From Trichinella spiralis (lineage: Eukaryota > Nematoda > Enoplea > Trichinellida > Trichinellidae), in the NCBI GenBank assembly GCA_000181795.3, contig CM012955.1:11090951-11154950 (forward strand): DNA of 64,000 bases. The letters are read 5' to 3'. Every line of letters starts with the position of its first letter. The first letter of the stretch is position 1. The translations under genes were made by a program, and so were the position numbers. A model generated the notes under the pieces. That model saw only the letters and a program-made list of their open reading frames with translations, made no database searches and was not told the origin of the DNA. Shown one piece after another: positions 36,246 through 49,600 of this stretch.

Positions 36246-39200
36246 TTTTCAAACCACCAAATCGATGCTTCGCTGAAACAAGACTGATACGACAAGGTTA
36301 ACGTCGGCAAACAGTTACTCTGCTCGTTGCCTGAGGGTTATATAACAATACAGTAAACTGATCCGCAGGCAAAAATATAAATACGTAAGAAAACGTCATA
36401 CTTAGAAGAAATAAAATAGCCATAAATAATGTTGTGATGACTGTTGTAAAAATAAAAATTTATAACGCAAAATTAGTAAAATTTAAGCTTCATCTAAAAC
36501 AATCTGCGCGACAATTTATGGAAATAAGAGAAAAACCTACAGTATGAATAACTAAATCAGGACAAGAGCAGATTGAATTATTTTACAATTTCCTGAGGCT
36601 GTTTTTCCCAAAATTAAACTGTTCGAACATTGAAAATGGAAAACGTTTTCAATGAATTACTTGAAATAGTATCTGAAACTAAAATACTACGACAAAATTG
36701 ATCACGAATTACATCTGGCTCTACGGAAATTGAAATGTTCAAAATGAAGAATTAAAATAAGCGAAATATTACTCAGAAACATCGGACAGAATGAGAAATT
36801 TATAGTTCAGCTTTATTTTCAAAATGAAATAAAAAGAAAGTTGCAGAAAAGAATGAAAAAAGATGAAAGTCAACTGATCAAAAAAAGATGAAAATTTTTG
36901 ACGAAAAACATAAGCTAAAATCGTTAAGGATAGAAAATTTAGAAAAACAATATTCTAAAAAAATTAAAAAATGAAAATTTTTTCGACACTGCCGACCTTA
37001 ATTAGTTAGATTCAAAATAGTAAGTCCCGAAAGTTAGATAGATGACATAAAATCTTCATCTCAATGAAGGCAATGTCTAAAATTAGCAAAACAGCTCTTA
37101 CCAGAAATAAGATTTTGCGTCCTTCCTGCGGCTAAAGTAAGCTGCGAAAGTACGGAGTTGGTAATAAACAAAAAACACGTCAAGAATACTGTACTTGAAA
37201 ACAACAGATGGTAAGGTACATGTGTAAAAAAAATGCTTCTCAAAGAAATACACAATTAATAATAAGTAAAAATTTGCAAGTTAATGTATTTTAAATAAAA
37301 AAATAATTATTATTTGTATTTCAAGTAGTTCATGATGTTTTGAAATTAATAATTAATTACGGTGTGGTCATATTTTGTTACAGTAAGTCATGTTAAACGT
37401 GAAAAACAAATTTATAAAAAAATTAATTTTTTCATTCAAATAATTTTTATTGCGCATATAATTGTTACAATATTGGAATTTTATTACGTGAACGAATGAA
37501 TTAAAACTTGTTTACAGTAAACGTATGCTGTGAAAAACATTAGTACAGTATTTTAAATTATGTGTTTGACAGAAAAAAAATATTTTAAAATTTCAACGTA
37601 CGTTTGGTTGAAAAATTTGAATAGAAATGTGAAGAAGAATTATGCAAATTTATGTTACTTCACCGCGAATGACGTCAGGCATAAATGATGAAATGAAAGC
37701 TTTATTATTGAATCGATAAATTTGCAAACTGTTTAAATGTGAACTGAGCAAAAGGATTGTTTAACTAGTGCGATAAATGTCAACAATTAGCATTTTTGTT
37801 CTGCTTTAAAAGTGAACGATGAACGAGAACAATTTTCTTTGCTTGACTGACCAATTTCATTTTATTGTCCATTTCTTTTTCCATGCTGATTATTTACATA
37901 TATGCATAAAAAAGAGAAATATTTCATTTTTAGAATTTAGAAAATGAAAAAGAGCTTTTGCAAATGTTCAGTTTAGCATAAACAAACTGAATCAATGAAT
38001 AACTTTGTTGAAAAAATATGCGCGTGATTGGACAGAATTTGAATTTAAAATTGAAAATTATTTTTGACCTTTACTTGAAAAGATTAAATTTATCGAAGGA
38101 AAAAAATTTTCACATTTCACGTGATATTGTTTTTGTGTATTTGCATGTAAAAGTGGAAAGATCATTTCATCTATTCCATTCAATTGTCAATACAGTATGC
38201 GATCTGTCATTTGTGGTTAGTTTATGGTGTTGACATTGAAAACAATACGAACATTATCACAGCGTTATGAAAGCGACTTGTTTGTTTGCTTTATTGTTGC
38301 TAGGTTTAAAATTGTTCAATTGGAAAATACAATTCGCTTAAACGGTAAGCTTAAACAAACAACAACGACGACAAAAAACGACTGATCGTGATGGAGATTA
38401 AATTAATTATTATGTTGAAGTTTTAAATAGTACTGACCTCCGTACAATGGGATAATTGACTACAACTCGCCTCCGGCCTGAATGATAGAATGTATTATTT
38501 TCCAGTTGGACCCTTTTTCCATCCCCAACAGAAGGGAATAACTTGCGCCGATTTTGCTTTGCAATAGTCATTCCCAGAACAGGACTGAAATCACTTGGCG
38601 GACATCCGCTTCTCATTGTTCCAAAAAGTTTCCATTATTTATTTATTGTATGAAACTTGACTGTACCGTTCTGTCCTTGTCAACAGATTTATTTATTATA
38701 AAACGAAAATTCAGCTTCAAACAGCCCGCTTGCTTGTACCATTGATAAGCATTTGAAATGTCCGAAATCTGAAAAATATTGAAATTTTATTTTCAAAAAA
38801 AGAGGAAAAAAACAATTTTTATGAAAAATAGAATTTTCTTCTTCCATTTTCAACAACATGTGCAAAAATGAATAGAAAATTTTTTTTCAAATTTGCATTG
38901 CATTACCAAATATATTTTTTCCCATTGTAACGCCGGTTCATCGAACAAATGTAACAACAGCAAAAAAAAAATATATATATATTTCGAGCAACAAGTTAGT
39001 TAGTTTAATAATATTTTTTTAAAGTTGCTTCAAAAAGTTGCTTGCTTGTTCGTATACTTTAAAGGTGTGGTGAATGGAAAAAGCAAGCGACCAATCACGC
39101 ACCGTTTGACAAATTTATTTCGCAATTTGTTTGCATTTCCAGTTTTTCATTTGCAGCAGCTTTACGTTCGTTTTCCCCCAACTCGACAAAATCTGACCAA

Positions 39201-40852
39201 AACTGTCCACTCTTGTTATTAATTATTACAACAACATTACAAAATCATCATTGGCCATCGTCACATTTTTACCATCACAACTGTAATTAACGGTTTATAA
39301 TTATTATTATTTTTTCGCTTATACGTTATTTTATAAATTTTCTCCACAAAAATTATTCAACAATTCACGAAGTTTGTCCAATTTGAAATAATGCGATATG
39401 CATGCGAGTAAATAATGTTCGAGCTTTTTCAAGTTTGAAATTTCAACAAATACATGCTTGTACTGCTCCCTCTTGACAACTGTGTGAAAAGTGCACATTT
39501 TATACGATCCGCTAAACACTTCACACGTACAAGATGATCCATTTGATCAAGCTGAATTGAATTGAATTCAATTCAACACGACAACACTCGGTTGACTATA
39601 TTTTCCTTTACAAATAAACAAGTGAAGTTAAAAATTAAATAAAATTATAAGCGTGAACAATTAATTTGTTTCGTTCTTTTTTCTCCATTCTATTTGCCCC
39701 ACCCCTCTTCCTACATTTTAATTGCAAAAAGTATTTTTAATTGTTTCTTGAAAATATTTTCATTTAATAATCTAGTTTAATAACTGATGCAAATAACAGA
39801 AATGTGAGTTGTTGTTCAAGGACCCGAATCCACGCTGTTCACTGTAGAGTATATAGAACAGGCTTTCGATGAATAATTTTCTTCCTTTGCAGGCATGTCC
39901 GTGCTTGCTATTGTTCGTTGACATTTTTCTGTAAACATTTTAAATTTAATTGATCATATATCAAAGATGACAAATTGAGAAAGAAGCTTTCATTATATGC
40001 TTTTCACTTCGATGATATGAAAATATGAAAGTATACTTTGCTGTGTAAAAGAAGAAGAAGAAGTAGGAGGAGGAATTAAAAATTCCTTTATTTCTACAAT
40101 CAGTTGATTGTGTATGAATGCTTTCTCCAGTACAGAGTGGGATAATGTTAATGTTTCACAGTCGACTGTGCTATTTATTCAACTGCGTCAGATTGAATTG
40201 TCAATTTGCAAAACTTGTACAAAATTATTAAGCTTCTCAACTTGGATGCGGTGAAATATTGTCACCGGCAAATTTGTAGTGAAGAAATTTCAATAATTTT
40301 GGTATTTTACTTTTATCAGAAAGAAGCAATGTGTGTCAAAGAGAGGGAGAGAGAAATAGGGAGGGAGAGAAATTTGGATTACTGTATCTTGTTGTCAGTT
40401 GTAATGGAAAAATTGTGTACGTCATGAGAAACATCAACGCAAGAAGCAAGCGTGCAATTTGAAAAGCTAAACAAACTGTCAGCTTGTTCTACTGCTACGT
40501 TGGTATACACCGACTTGACTATTATTATTATTATTATTGCAGGGACCGTTTTTGCACAATTGGTGCATTGGTTGCGCTTTTTCAAAAAGTTCAGATTTTA
40601 ATCTGTTCTGTTGTTTACGTGTATTGTTCCGCTGAAGTGTTCAATGGTACTACATTCTTGTTTCATTTCAACGGGCCAAATCAGTCAGTCAGTCAGTTTG
40701 GTTGGTTGGCTGTTCAGTAGTAGGTGGAAAAGAATCTAAAAGTGTTTATTGCTTGAAAAAGTCGCTCATTTCAGCACAGCAGCTGTTCAGCTAACAGCAA
40801 CTCATTAATTTTAACTTGTCGATTGTTTAATCGGATTTGTAAGCGACAAGCA

Positions 40853-40878
40853 CATATATATATATATATATATATATG
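40853..40878. repeat. (AT)n microsatellite
   Basis: Pure AT run of about 26 bases in gene-poor DNA. Confidence 0.9.
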
Positions 40879-41073
40879 AGCATACACACTGTCACAATAG
40901 AGAAAAAAGCCTCTGCTTTTGCCGTTGAATTCTCTTCCCCCCCCCCCTCTGCCTACTTTTTATCAACGGGGATTTTTCACGTTTCTGTGTGTCATTTGTT
41001 TGCCTACTACGGTCGCTGTTTGATCAGGCGTGATGGCAAATATGTGTTCAACGGTTTCTTGACCGCTGGTCAA

Positions 41074-41223
41074 GATGAACAACCCGACCACAGCTTATCA
41101 AATTCTGATCGAAAAACTGCTCAGCAAGCGACGTTTTTCATCTGAGCCGCCGACGACCGTCGGCGCCATGGCCGATTGCAAGCCGAATTCGATGCCCTTT
41201 GAGGCCGGCCCCCTGGACGGCTG
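41074..41223 (+). CDS. Possible 49-residue small ORF of unknown function
   Basis: ATG-to-TGA frame of 49 codons in a local GC-rich island within very AT-rich DNA. It begins MNNPTTAYQILIEKLLSKRR and ends PFEAGPLDG. The first half could form a basic amphipathic helix; the second half is Pro/Gly/Met-rich. An in-frame TGA lies 12 bases upstream of the ATG, so it does not extend upstream without splicing. I do not recognise the protein. It may be a small gene, an upstream ORF in the rhophilin leader (700 bases downstream on the same strand), or chance. Base composition is the main support. Confidence 0.3.
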
Positions 41224-41921
41224 ACCTTCAAGTTATTTTCCATTAACCGCTAACTAATGATAATAATATTCTTGATCAAGTCCGATACCCAAAACGACAA
41301 CCACGACCCCGTTTTTCCAACGTTCGTTCTTCACTGCTACTACGAGAAATTCCAAATTGCAAGCTCTGCCGTTGATCTGATATGTTCCCTTCATTCCAAT
41401 ACATTTTCTACTTCCTAGTTTCATGAGGTCGTCGTATACGCAGTGTGAGAAAAAAAATCAGAGAAAAAACCACCACCTACATCCCGTATGAATGATCCAG
41501 ACTCGCTCCGCTAGTCAACTGTTCGATTATTATTATTATTATTATTATTCTAATTAGCATCAGATTCGATACGCTTTAAACAATTTCGATATACATTACA
41601 AATCCAGCCGCGTCGTAGCGTTTGTAAATGCTGTAAATTACGAATGATGTTGTTTGATTTTACGCTTTCAGATTTGCACCGTTTGAGAAGAGCGAACAGC
41701 GACGAGCAAACAACACCAACTACAGTCGCTGTCGTCTCTGAACAACAAAAGACATCTACAACTAGTGTTGTAGCCGGGCGGCGGCGCCGGTATTCAAAAT
41801 CCGGTCGTCTGTAAATAAGCTTACAACACAAAGCAGAGGGGCGGAAATTGGTCTATTCGACGAGCTCAACCGCACACAACCCGGTCCTGACTGTGGTGTT
41901 GGGCGCGATTGTACGGTGAAA

Positions 41922-44900
41922 ATGAAAGACCATCCCCTGCGGCTTACCAAACGCGGCAAATTGCAGCAACGTCGTAGCGCTTTGAACGAACAAATCAAGA
42001 AACAACTCCGTCTGCGTGCCGGTGCTCAAAATTTGTACAAGTGAGTTCTATTCTCTTTTTTTTCCTGGCTTACAATTCGGATTTACATGACATTTTTCAC
42101 TTCATAATTATGCAAATTTAGTGTTTTCCCATTTTTGACTCAGTGACAATAATTAATTGATTAGCTTAAATTTACTTACTTGTTTTTGTTCACTTTCAAC
42201 AATTTCATCGGCTTGAAGTTGAAATCTTCAGTGAAAATACTCTACAACATCTCTATCCGCTTTGGGCAAATTTTTACGGCTTCTTCAGCGTTAAATTGCC
42301 AAACAAACTACGTCAACGCTAAACAAATAAATTCACCGTCCCTAATACCTGCTATCTTATCGATATTTACCTGTAATTGTAAAAATTTTTGAATAATGTC
42401 CATATACGCTTTCTCGAACAAAGCTGCATGCAATAATAATAATTTGCTGTTGTTTTCTGACGTTTCCTCTGACAAGCAGAAGAATAATGAAATATTATTC
42501 TAAAAAGAAAAAATTTTAAAATAATTTGAACAAAAACGCAATTTCTTGATCAAATTAAATAATTATCTGGTACTACAGTGAATGAGTGTACTTTTAATTT
42601 AAAAATAATAAATAAGTAAAATGAAAATCAGCTTAAAAAAGTGTTATAGTTAGTTTCTTTTCTTTCCTTTTGCATTTCATCTTATTATAATGGAGTCTTT
42701 GATAAATGTATTTGCTCTTTTTCTTTCCCAAAAGGCGGATACAATTGGAAAATGTTTCAATTTTTTTTTGCATCAATTTAATGCAATTAATCACCTCTGA
42801 CGTAAATGTGCACAACGTTGAAAATAGCACAGCAGCTATTTTATTTAATGGGCAATTTATTTTTATTTATCTGTTCGTCTGTTTGTTGCCAGTGCGACAG
42901 AAGATAAGAAAATTCGAGAATTGGTACAATTGGAGCTGAGCTTTCTCGAGTCGAGCTTGCAACATCTGAAAATGGAATTAGCCGATTTGAACACCGCCTG
43001 GCAAGTTTACCAGAACGACCAGTACGAACAATATCTCTTTCATTTATTTTTCGGCATTTTCATCTGTTGCAAGCGTGTTTGCTTTCCAGATGTGCCAATG
43101 CAATGCCTCTGATCACTCTTGGACTTAAAGAAGCCAAATTGACAGATTTCACCGTACCATTTCAGGTGAATTTTGTTTAATTATATTGTTCTTTTTCATA
43201 AAAGAAAAATAAATAAATATTCAATTTCAGAATATGCTGCACGATTATTATCACCAAGATGCAGCACTATTTGACAATGCTATCAAGAAATTGAATACCC
43301 TCCGTGAAGTTCGTATACCTATATATATATATATATATATTAACAAAACAAATAAATTAATAAATATATGTATATATTATTTCAGAATACAATGTTGCCA
43401 AGCCGTGATGAAGAGGGTGTGAAACTTCTGTCGACATATTATTGCCAACTTTGCCACGTCGAGAGAAGATTCTTTTACCAGTCGGTGCACAAGGATATTT
43501 ATTTCGAATGGTTCGACGCTTTCACCGGTGTTCCAAGCGTGCAACGGTCAATAGCTTTCGAAAAAGGCAGCGTCTTGTTCAACATCGCAGCTTTGTACAC
43601 ACAAATAGCCGTCAATCAAGTAAAGCAAAACCGACCGAGATGCTGACCAATCCTCACTCACTCACTCACTCACTCACTCTCTCTGAACTTTCCAATCATT
43701 TCCAAAGCGACCGACATACGGTAATAATAATTAATAAAGAAGAAAAATTTTTTCAGAATCGGTCGAAAGTTCACGGCTGCCAGGCAGCGGTCAACAATTT
43801 CACCGATGCTTACAACGCGCTGACACATCTTCGTTCCAAGTTCGCCAATTCCCCGTCGGTGGACATGCAAAGTGAAATGCTCGAGGCAGTGCTTCAAGTT
43901 ATCCACGTACATTTGTTGTTGTTGTTGCAGTGGCGCTGCAATGCGGACAAATCAATCTCACTATTTCAGGCTCAGATTTATGAATGCCACTGTGAGCAGA
44001 TGTTTCTAGAAAACGAGCCCAGCAACAGCAATAATAATCATTTACCGACAACGCACATGCTTCTGGCTAAAGAGTGCGCTCACGTCGCAGCTTGCTACGG
44101 CCGTTGCCAAACTCGCATGTCATCATCGGCCGTTGCACCATTCTTGCCTTCCACTTGGAACACACTGGTCGGCGTGAAGAGGTCTTTCTACACTGCACTG
44201 GCACATTTCCAAACTGCTTGCGCGACATTATCAATTACTGGTAAAAAAAGAACTAAGTTGTTAGGATTTGACAATTCAAAAAATAAAAAACTCATTTTCA
44301 CAGATGCCAATCGAAACGACGCGAAAAAACACTTCACCCACTTGTTCGACATTGCCAAATTCAAAGACTGCGCCTTCACGTACGGAGTCGAATTGAACCA
44401 ACCGCCGGCCACTTCCAAAGCCCAACATCTTCTGGCACAGATCCATCTCCGCGTCGCGCTCACCACTTTGGACGAATGCACCGTCAAAGTACGTCTGTCC
44501 AAGCAGTTGCGCAAGCATGCCGCTTTGCAGCACATTCTCCAACAAGCCGTCCAAGATGCCCAAGCGAAACTTCAACAGTGCGAAACTGACGACAAATTTG
44601 CCGACTTGTACGAAGCTGCACCAATTGTCCGTAAGAGCTATTTACTTTTATTTTATTTTATTTATTTTTCACTACTGCATCATCGATTGGTCAATCTAAG
44701 AAGGATAAAAAAAATATTACAATTATAAATAGAGATAAATTTCAAATTTGTACAAATTCAAAAAGAAATTATGAAATAAATAACACGCGTATAATTTCTT
44801 CTTCTTCTTCTTCTTCGCTTTCAGCAATCAGTACATTGAAATTGAATAACCAAAATCTGACATGGCAGCCTGTGCCAAGCGACGAAGATGATCTGTTCAA

Positions 44901-45765
44901 ACTTATGGTAAAATAGCCGTCCGTATTACACACACATTCGCTCTCTCTCTCTCTCATTAAAAAAAAATAATGACTAACCATTTAAGGGTCCGGTGTCAAC
45001 ATTTTGCACGGAAAATCAATTTCAGTCCATTCGAACGTTGAATTTGGTAAAAGATTCAGAAAAATCCGAATTCGGATTCACCGTCACCGGTGACACGGCG
45101 CCAGTTCGTGTTGATAAAGTGGACAGCCGCGGCATTTGTGGAGTAAGCGGAAAATTCAAATGAAAAGCAACAAATTGACTGATAACTGAAAAATGCAATT
45201 ATAGAAAGCTGGTATGAAAAGTGGAGACGTACTTTTGAAAGTCAACGGCGTGCCGGTGGAATGGGAATGTTGCACAAATGTGCAACAGTTGATCAACGCA
45301 ACTGGCAGGACGTTGTCAATCACTCTACAGCCATGCACTCAGCGAACAGCAGCAGCTGTCTGTAATACATCATTACCAACAACGAACGCAAAAACTTACT
45401 CTCCAATGACAACAACGCCAAGCGGCAAAATTAATCGGTATGCCGTCGTATATTTTATACGTGAATATTGCACGCTTGCGTGTCTCCCCCCCCCTCTCTC
45501 TCTCTCCCTTCCTCTGTATCTTTCTCTCCAATCATAATGGGTTTTTTAATTTTCATAAAAATTAATTTTTTCAATTTATAGTTACGATGACATTTTACAA
45601 GAGACCACAAACACACCCGGCTTATCGAACCGTGGACGAATGTCGTCGGCTACAACTAAGCAGAAGAACAAATTTTCAAGGCGCAGTTTCTTGAATCTGT
45701 TCAACATCAAAAGACATTCCAAGTCTAGTTCTGCTATCAACACGTTGCCTACTCACTTACGGTGA
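41922..45765 (+). CDS. RHPN: Rhophilin: HR1-BRO1-PDZ Rho effector
   Basis: Twelve exons: 41922-42040, 42893-43021, 43090-43165, 43231-43308, 43386-43619, 43757-43906, 43970-44240, 44304-44630, 44825-44907, 44987-45142, 45205-45437, 45582-45765. Phases agree; 679 residues (human rhophilin-2 is 686). Rhophilins bind GTP-loaded Rho and influence the actin cytoskeleton. The HR1 Rho-binding coiled coil spans residues about 8-75 (KLQQRRSALNEQIKKQLRLR, then RELVQLELSFLESSLQHLK). The BRO1 domain spans about 90-470 (MPLITLGLKEAKLTDF, FEWFDAFTGVPSVQRSIAFE, KGSVLFNIAALYTQIA). Next is the conserved linker GPVSTFCTENQF, and a PDZ domain at about 505-590 (FGFTVTGDTAPVRVDKVDSR, GMKSGDVLLKVNGVPVEW). The Met at 41922 sits in an open frame reaching back to a splice-acceptor-like ACAACTAG (41766), so an upstream coding exon is possible. 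Tandem AATAAA signals occur at 46354 and 46358. CT, TTC and ACTC repeats fill several introns. Confidence 0.93.
43317..43341 (+). repeat. (AT)n run in a rhophilin intron
   Basis: Short AT dinucleotide run close to the 5' end of the 77-base intron 43309-43385. Confidence 0.85.
43660..43682 (+). repeat. (ACTC)n repeat in a rhophilin intron
   Basis: About five tandem ACTC units within intron 43620-43756. Confidence 0.85.
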
Positions 45766-46663
45766 AAAAGCTGTTTTTTTTTCTTGCGCACGCGCGTGCC
45801 AATGAAAAAAAAAATCTACCCTTTCTTCCATTTTTCTTCTTCTTCTTCTTCTTCTTCTCAGCTTTCCCTACCCACCCTAGCTTAGTGTGTATATATATCT
45901 CTCTCTCCCCTCCCCCCTCTTCACTTCTGCACTGCACACTTTCCAAATTAATGTATATGAATATACACACATGTAAATTACACATGCACACACACACACA
46001 TGCACAAATATATATATTTTTTTTCTACAAAAAAAGAAAAAACTTTGAAAAAAAAAATACTTCGCCTTCCAAATCGATTCAAAGAACTTGCGGTAGTGAA
46101 ATCCACCACCGTAAAAGAACCATTCCATATATATATATGGATTAGATATAGATTATGCACCGTTCGTTATTGTATGTATGTATGTACCAAATGTTTTAAC
46201 TAACCATACTTACTTGTAGCCTAATTGTAGTTGTAAGTACTTTTTTTTGTTCAAATGCGAACCCTGAATTCAGTTATTCAATGCCGCAGCAGTAGTGTAT
46301 GGCAGTGATCGTTTGCTACTTAAAGCGAAAAATTATAATAACAGTACTGAATGAATAAATAAAAATTCGCACGCTATATCTCTACGCTTATGTTGTTTTT
46401 TTTATATGAAAGCTGAAATGTACGATCTTAAAAATTACACGCACGAGCTACCCTGCTATAATATATATATATATACACTTAATTTCTTTGGAAAGGCGAC
46501 AATAAGAAATTTCATACATTGTGCAAATGCCAGCAGCTAGTTAAGTTAGCTTTGGTCTGATCTGGTCTGATCTATTTACCCCTGATTATAATAAATAGTG
46601 CATAAAATCTACTGTTTCCAAGTCATAAGCGGTTTATTACTCATATTTATGACCGCATTTTTT
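45766..46663. other. Convergent 3' region between rhophilin and the CREB3-like gene
   Basis: Holds the rhophilin 3' UTR (AATAAA at 46354-46363) and the very short 3' UTR of the CREB3-like gene (AATAAA on the minus strand at 46638-46633). It is rich in simple repeats: TTC near 45835-45860, AC near 45965-46000, and AT near 46122-46140 and 46458-46476. No gene is seen. Confidence 0.6.
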
Positions 46664-49600
46664 CTATACTCTTCCTGTGATCATCAGCCAAATTGCATCA
46701 CTAAAATTAAAAAACATATCCTCTTTGCTAATGGGGGAATACGATAAATTTGATAACGTACGATCAACGGGCTCGTTCAGATTTGATTCATACAGCGGCG
46801 AAACAGCAAACGGGATAGAATCGATTGTTTCAATTTCTGTTGCATAACCGAATTGTTCCCATTCCGCTTCCCCGATTCCGCCGTAGCTCAAACCGTCAAA
46901 CTGTGAAAAGCAATGCGATTCATAGTACAGCGTATCCAAACAGCTCGCACGTGCTTGCACCGAATAGCTCGTTGCAGATTCCATACCTGCCCCATCAAGA
47001 TGTTCGATGATATTCGAGCTTTGATTATCTTCAAAAACAACACCGGACGATTAATCATATTCACAGTTTATTCTATGTCATTTTTCCCAATACAATAATA
47101 AAATTACAAAGCGGAAGAAATACAATCACTACCCGTACTGGTCTCATCAAGAAGAGTTGATGATGGCACGGCGAATTCTTCTTCTTCGAAAGCGGCTGTT
47201 ATTTCGTGCTTTGTTGGCGAATTACTTTGGGACATTAGAAAAGCAATAGACAACAGCATCACCTTAAATGAAAACCGATCGCCAGTGGAAAAGGAAAAAC
47301 GCCTCCAATCATAATCATAATCATAATCATAAATACAGTCATATAGCTATTTCGCATGGTGACTTGTTTGAACTGCTCGGCCCGGGTATTGTTGATTGCA
47401 TAACTGCTTTCCAATGCTTCGCGCAATTGTCTATAAAATGGACGAAATCAGTGACGGCACAAATTTGAAGTGATTTTACAAATTGCTGTTTTGTAACAGC
47501 TCCATCTGATGAATTGATTCTTTGTTTCTGTTCTCCAACTTTTTCAATTCTTCCGTCACAACATGCAAGCGACGCTCCAACGACTCCACATATGCCTGTT
47601 TACGTTTGCGACTTTCTTGAGCTGACTGTTTGTTGCGTATTTTTCTGCGAATCCGTTTCAAATTGCGTTCATTGTGCTAAATGGTGGGAAAAAAAACAAA
47701 ACAAATATACACATATATATTATATTAGCATGTATAAACATATAAATAAATAAATATATTATATATAATTGCTGCAACCGCAACCACCTTGGACAAGGGG
47801 TATGTGAGAGGTAATTTTAAACCTTCCTTAATACAAAGTCGCGTCTCTTCGTCTGTCAATTGCACAATACTAGTTTGAGAAACAAGCGTATCCTGCAAAG
47901 GAATAATTTTTGCAAGTAAAGATGCACAAAAATCAGACATGCCAACCTACTACCTCATTATCATGAAAACATTGGTTGAGCTTGGTGGTAACAACGTTCG
48001 GACTGTTGTCATCGTCCTCTCTCGTTCGTTTCCTCGCCAAACCTGGCAAATATATATATATATATATATATTCAAATTTTCACAGATAGAGACATCTCAA
48101 TGAACAACAATACCGTTAACTGAGGAATACGCTTCAGAACGAGGAATTGGTTGCTTCAACGACGGTGGTAATACAGATTTGAAAAGTTGAACTCGAGCTG
48201 GAAAAAAAAAACAGAAAACGTTTCCACAAACGATAATATACATCATCGTCGACAAATCAGAATCGTGATTGCCGTTTATTACTGCTGTGTCAAGCCGGTA
48301 GTAAAAACTGTATGAAATTTCGCAGACAAGCATGGAAAATTGCACCAAGTGACAAAATCGAACCATAAAGCAACGCTTAATCACTGACAAGAGAGAAAAA
48401 GAGAGAGAGAGAGAGAAGAAAAAAAAAATAAACGAAAGCATAAATTACACTTTTCCTAAAAATAACCAATTCGAAATAAATTAACTTCCTCTTCATTGAA
48501 GAAAATGAACTTCATTTAACATTTCAACGCAACTGCTCGACATTATTCTCAAACAAATACAGCAGCAGTACGTTTTAATTTCTAAAACCAACAACAACAA
48601 CAACAACACCATCCCTTTCAAAAATATTTCTTTCCAATCTATTCGAATAAATATGCATATTTTCAAACTTTAAAATTGTATGTTTTGTAAACAGTCAAAC
48701 ATGTTGAGAAAAATTGGAAAAAAAAAATAATGCATCCTCGAATCAAGCTATTTTGAAAATTGACACACGCTAAATGCGAGACTTTTGTGTTTATCAGAAA
48801 ATCCATTTGAATTGTATATTTTGCGATGGCAGATCAGACTCACAAATCAACAAACAAGCTACCTTGCTCTATCTCTCCTTCTCTCTCTCTTTCTCTGTTC
48901 ACACACAGTATGTGTGCGTGTGTGCGCGTGTGCGCGCGTCTCGGATTAATAATGTTGAACGCTAAATTGACAAAAGGTAGAATTTGTCAATATTTGCATA
49001 TAATAAACATCTAAGAAGTCAATGAACAAGAACACCGGCTACGGCAGACAATTGAAGCTCACTTCCTTGAGCTGAGAAAATAGCAGACAAATGAACAAAG
49101 AAGTAGCAGTAGCAGTAGTCATCAGTTGTCTTAAAATAAGACGACGACGACGACAGCAACAATAATTTTTCTTGTGTTTGTTGTGTGTCGAATATAAAAG
49201 TAGGAGAAGAAAACTACTACCGATTCCACTACTAATAGGTCCATTTACAACGTGTCAAGGTCGAAAAGAACCAACTTCACCAACAACTAAGAAGAGAATT
49301 CAGAACGACGGCGAAAAATAATTTTTTGGCAAATTTCCAACCATCATATTATACGTGTTTTGCTTTTTTCAACCCCACCCACCCCCACCCCCCCACAAAA
49401 TAAGATAGAAATATGTTAGCCTGGGGCTTCTTTCACACACACACTCTCTCTCTCTCACCTGGAGATGTTAGCGCTTTGGCGTCCGGCGACCGTTGTTTGC
49501 ACGCTTCGTCCGGAACAGCAATCGTCGGCTTGCCCAGTAGTGTAATTTTCGGGGCTGGTTTGTGGACGAGCAACGTCGACTTTTTCGTAGATTCGCTTGA

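Larger units (their letters stand above)
36246..41765. other. Long gene-poor stretch
   Basis: About 5.5 kb lie upstream of LSM14 (-) and rhophilin (+). It should hold their promoters. It also contains an (AT)n run (40853-40878), a poly-C run (40938-40949) and a TTA repeat (about 41525-41550). Three short frames with some protein-like character (minus 37061-37255, minus 38410-38616, plus 41074-41223) are discussed separately. Nothing else is recognised. Confidence 0.5.

Noticed and set aside
45762-46145. 127-codon plus-strand frame after rhophilin
   Set aside because: Made of TTC, AC and poly-A/T simple repeats in the 3' UTR region; no protein-like content.
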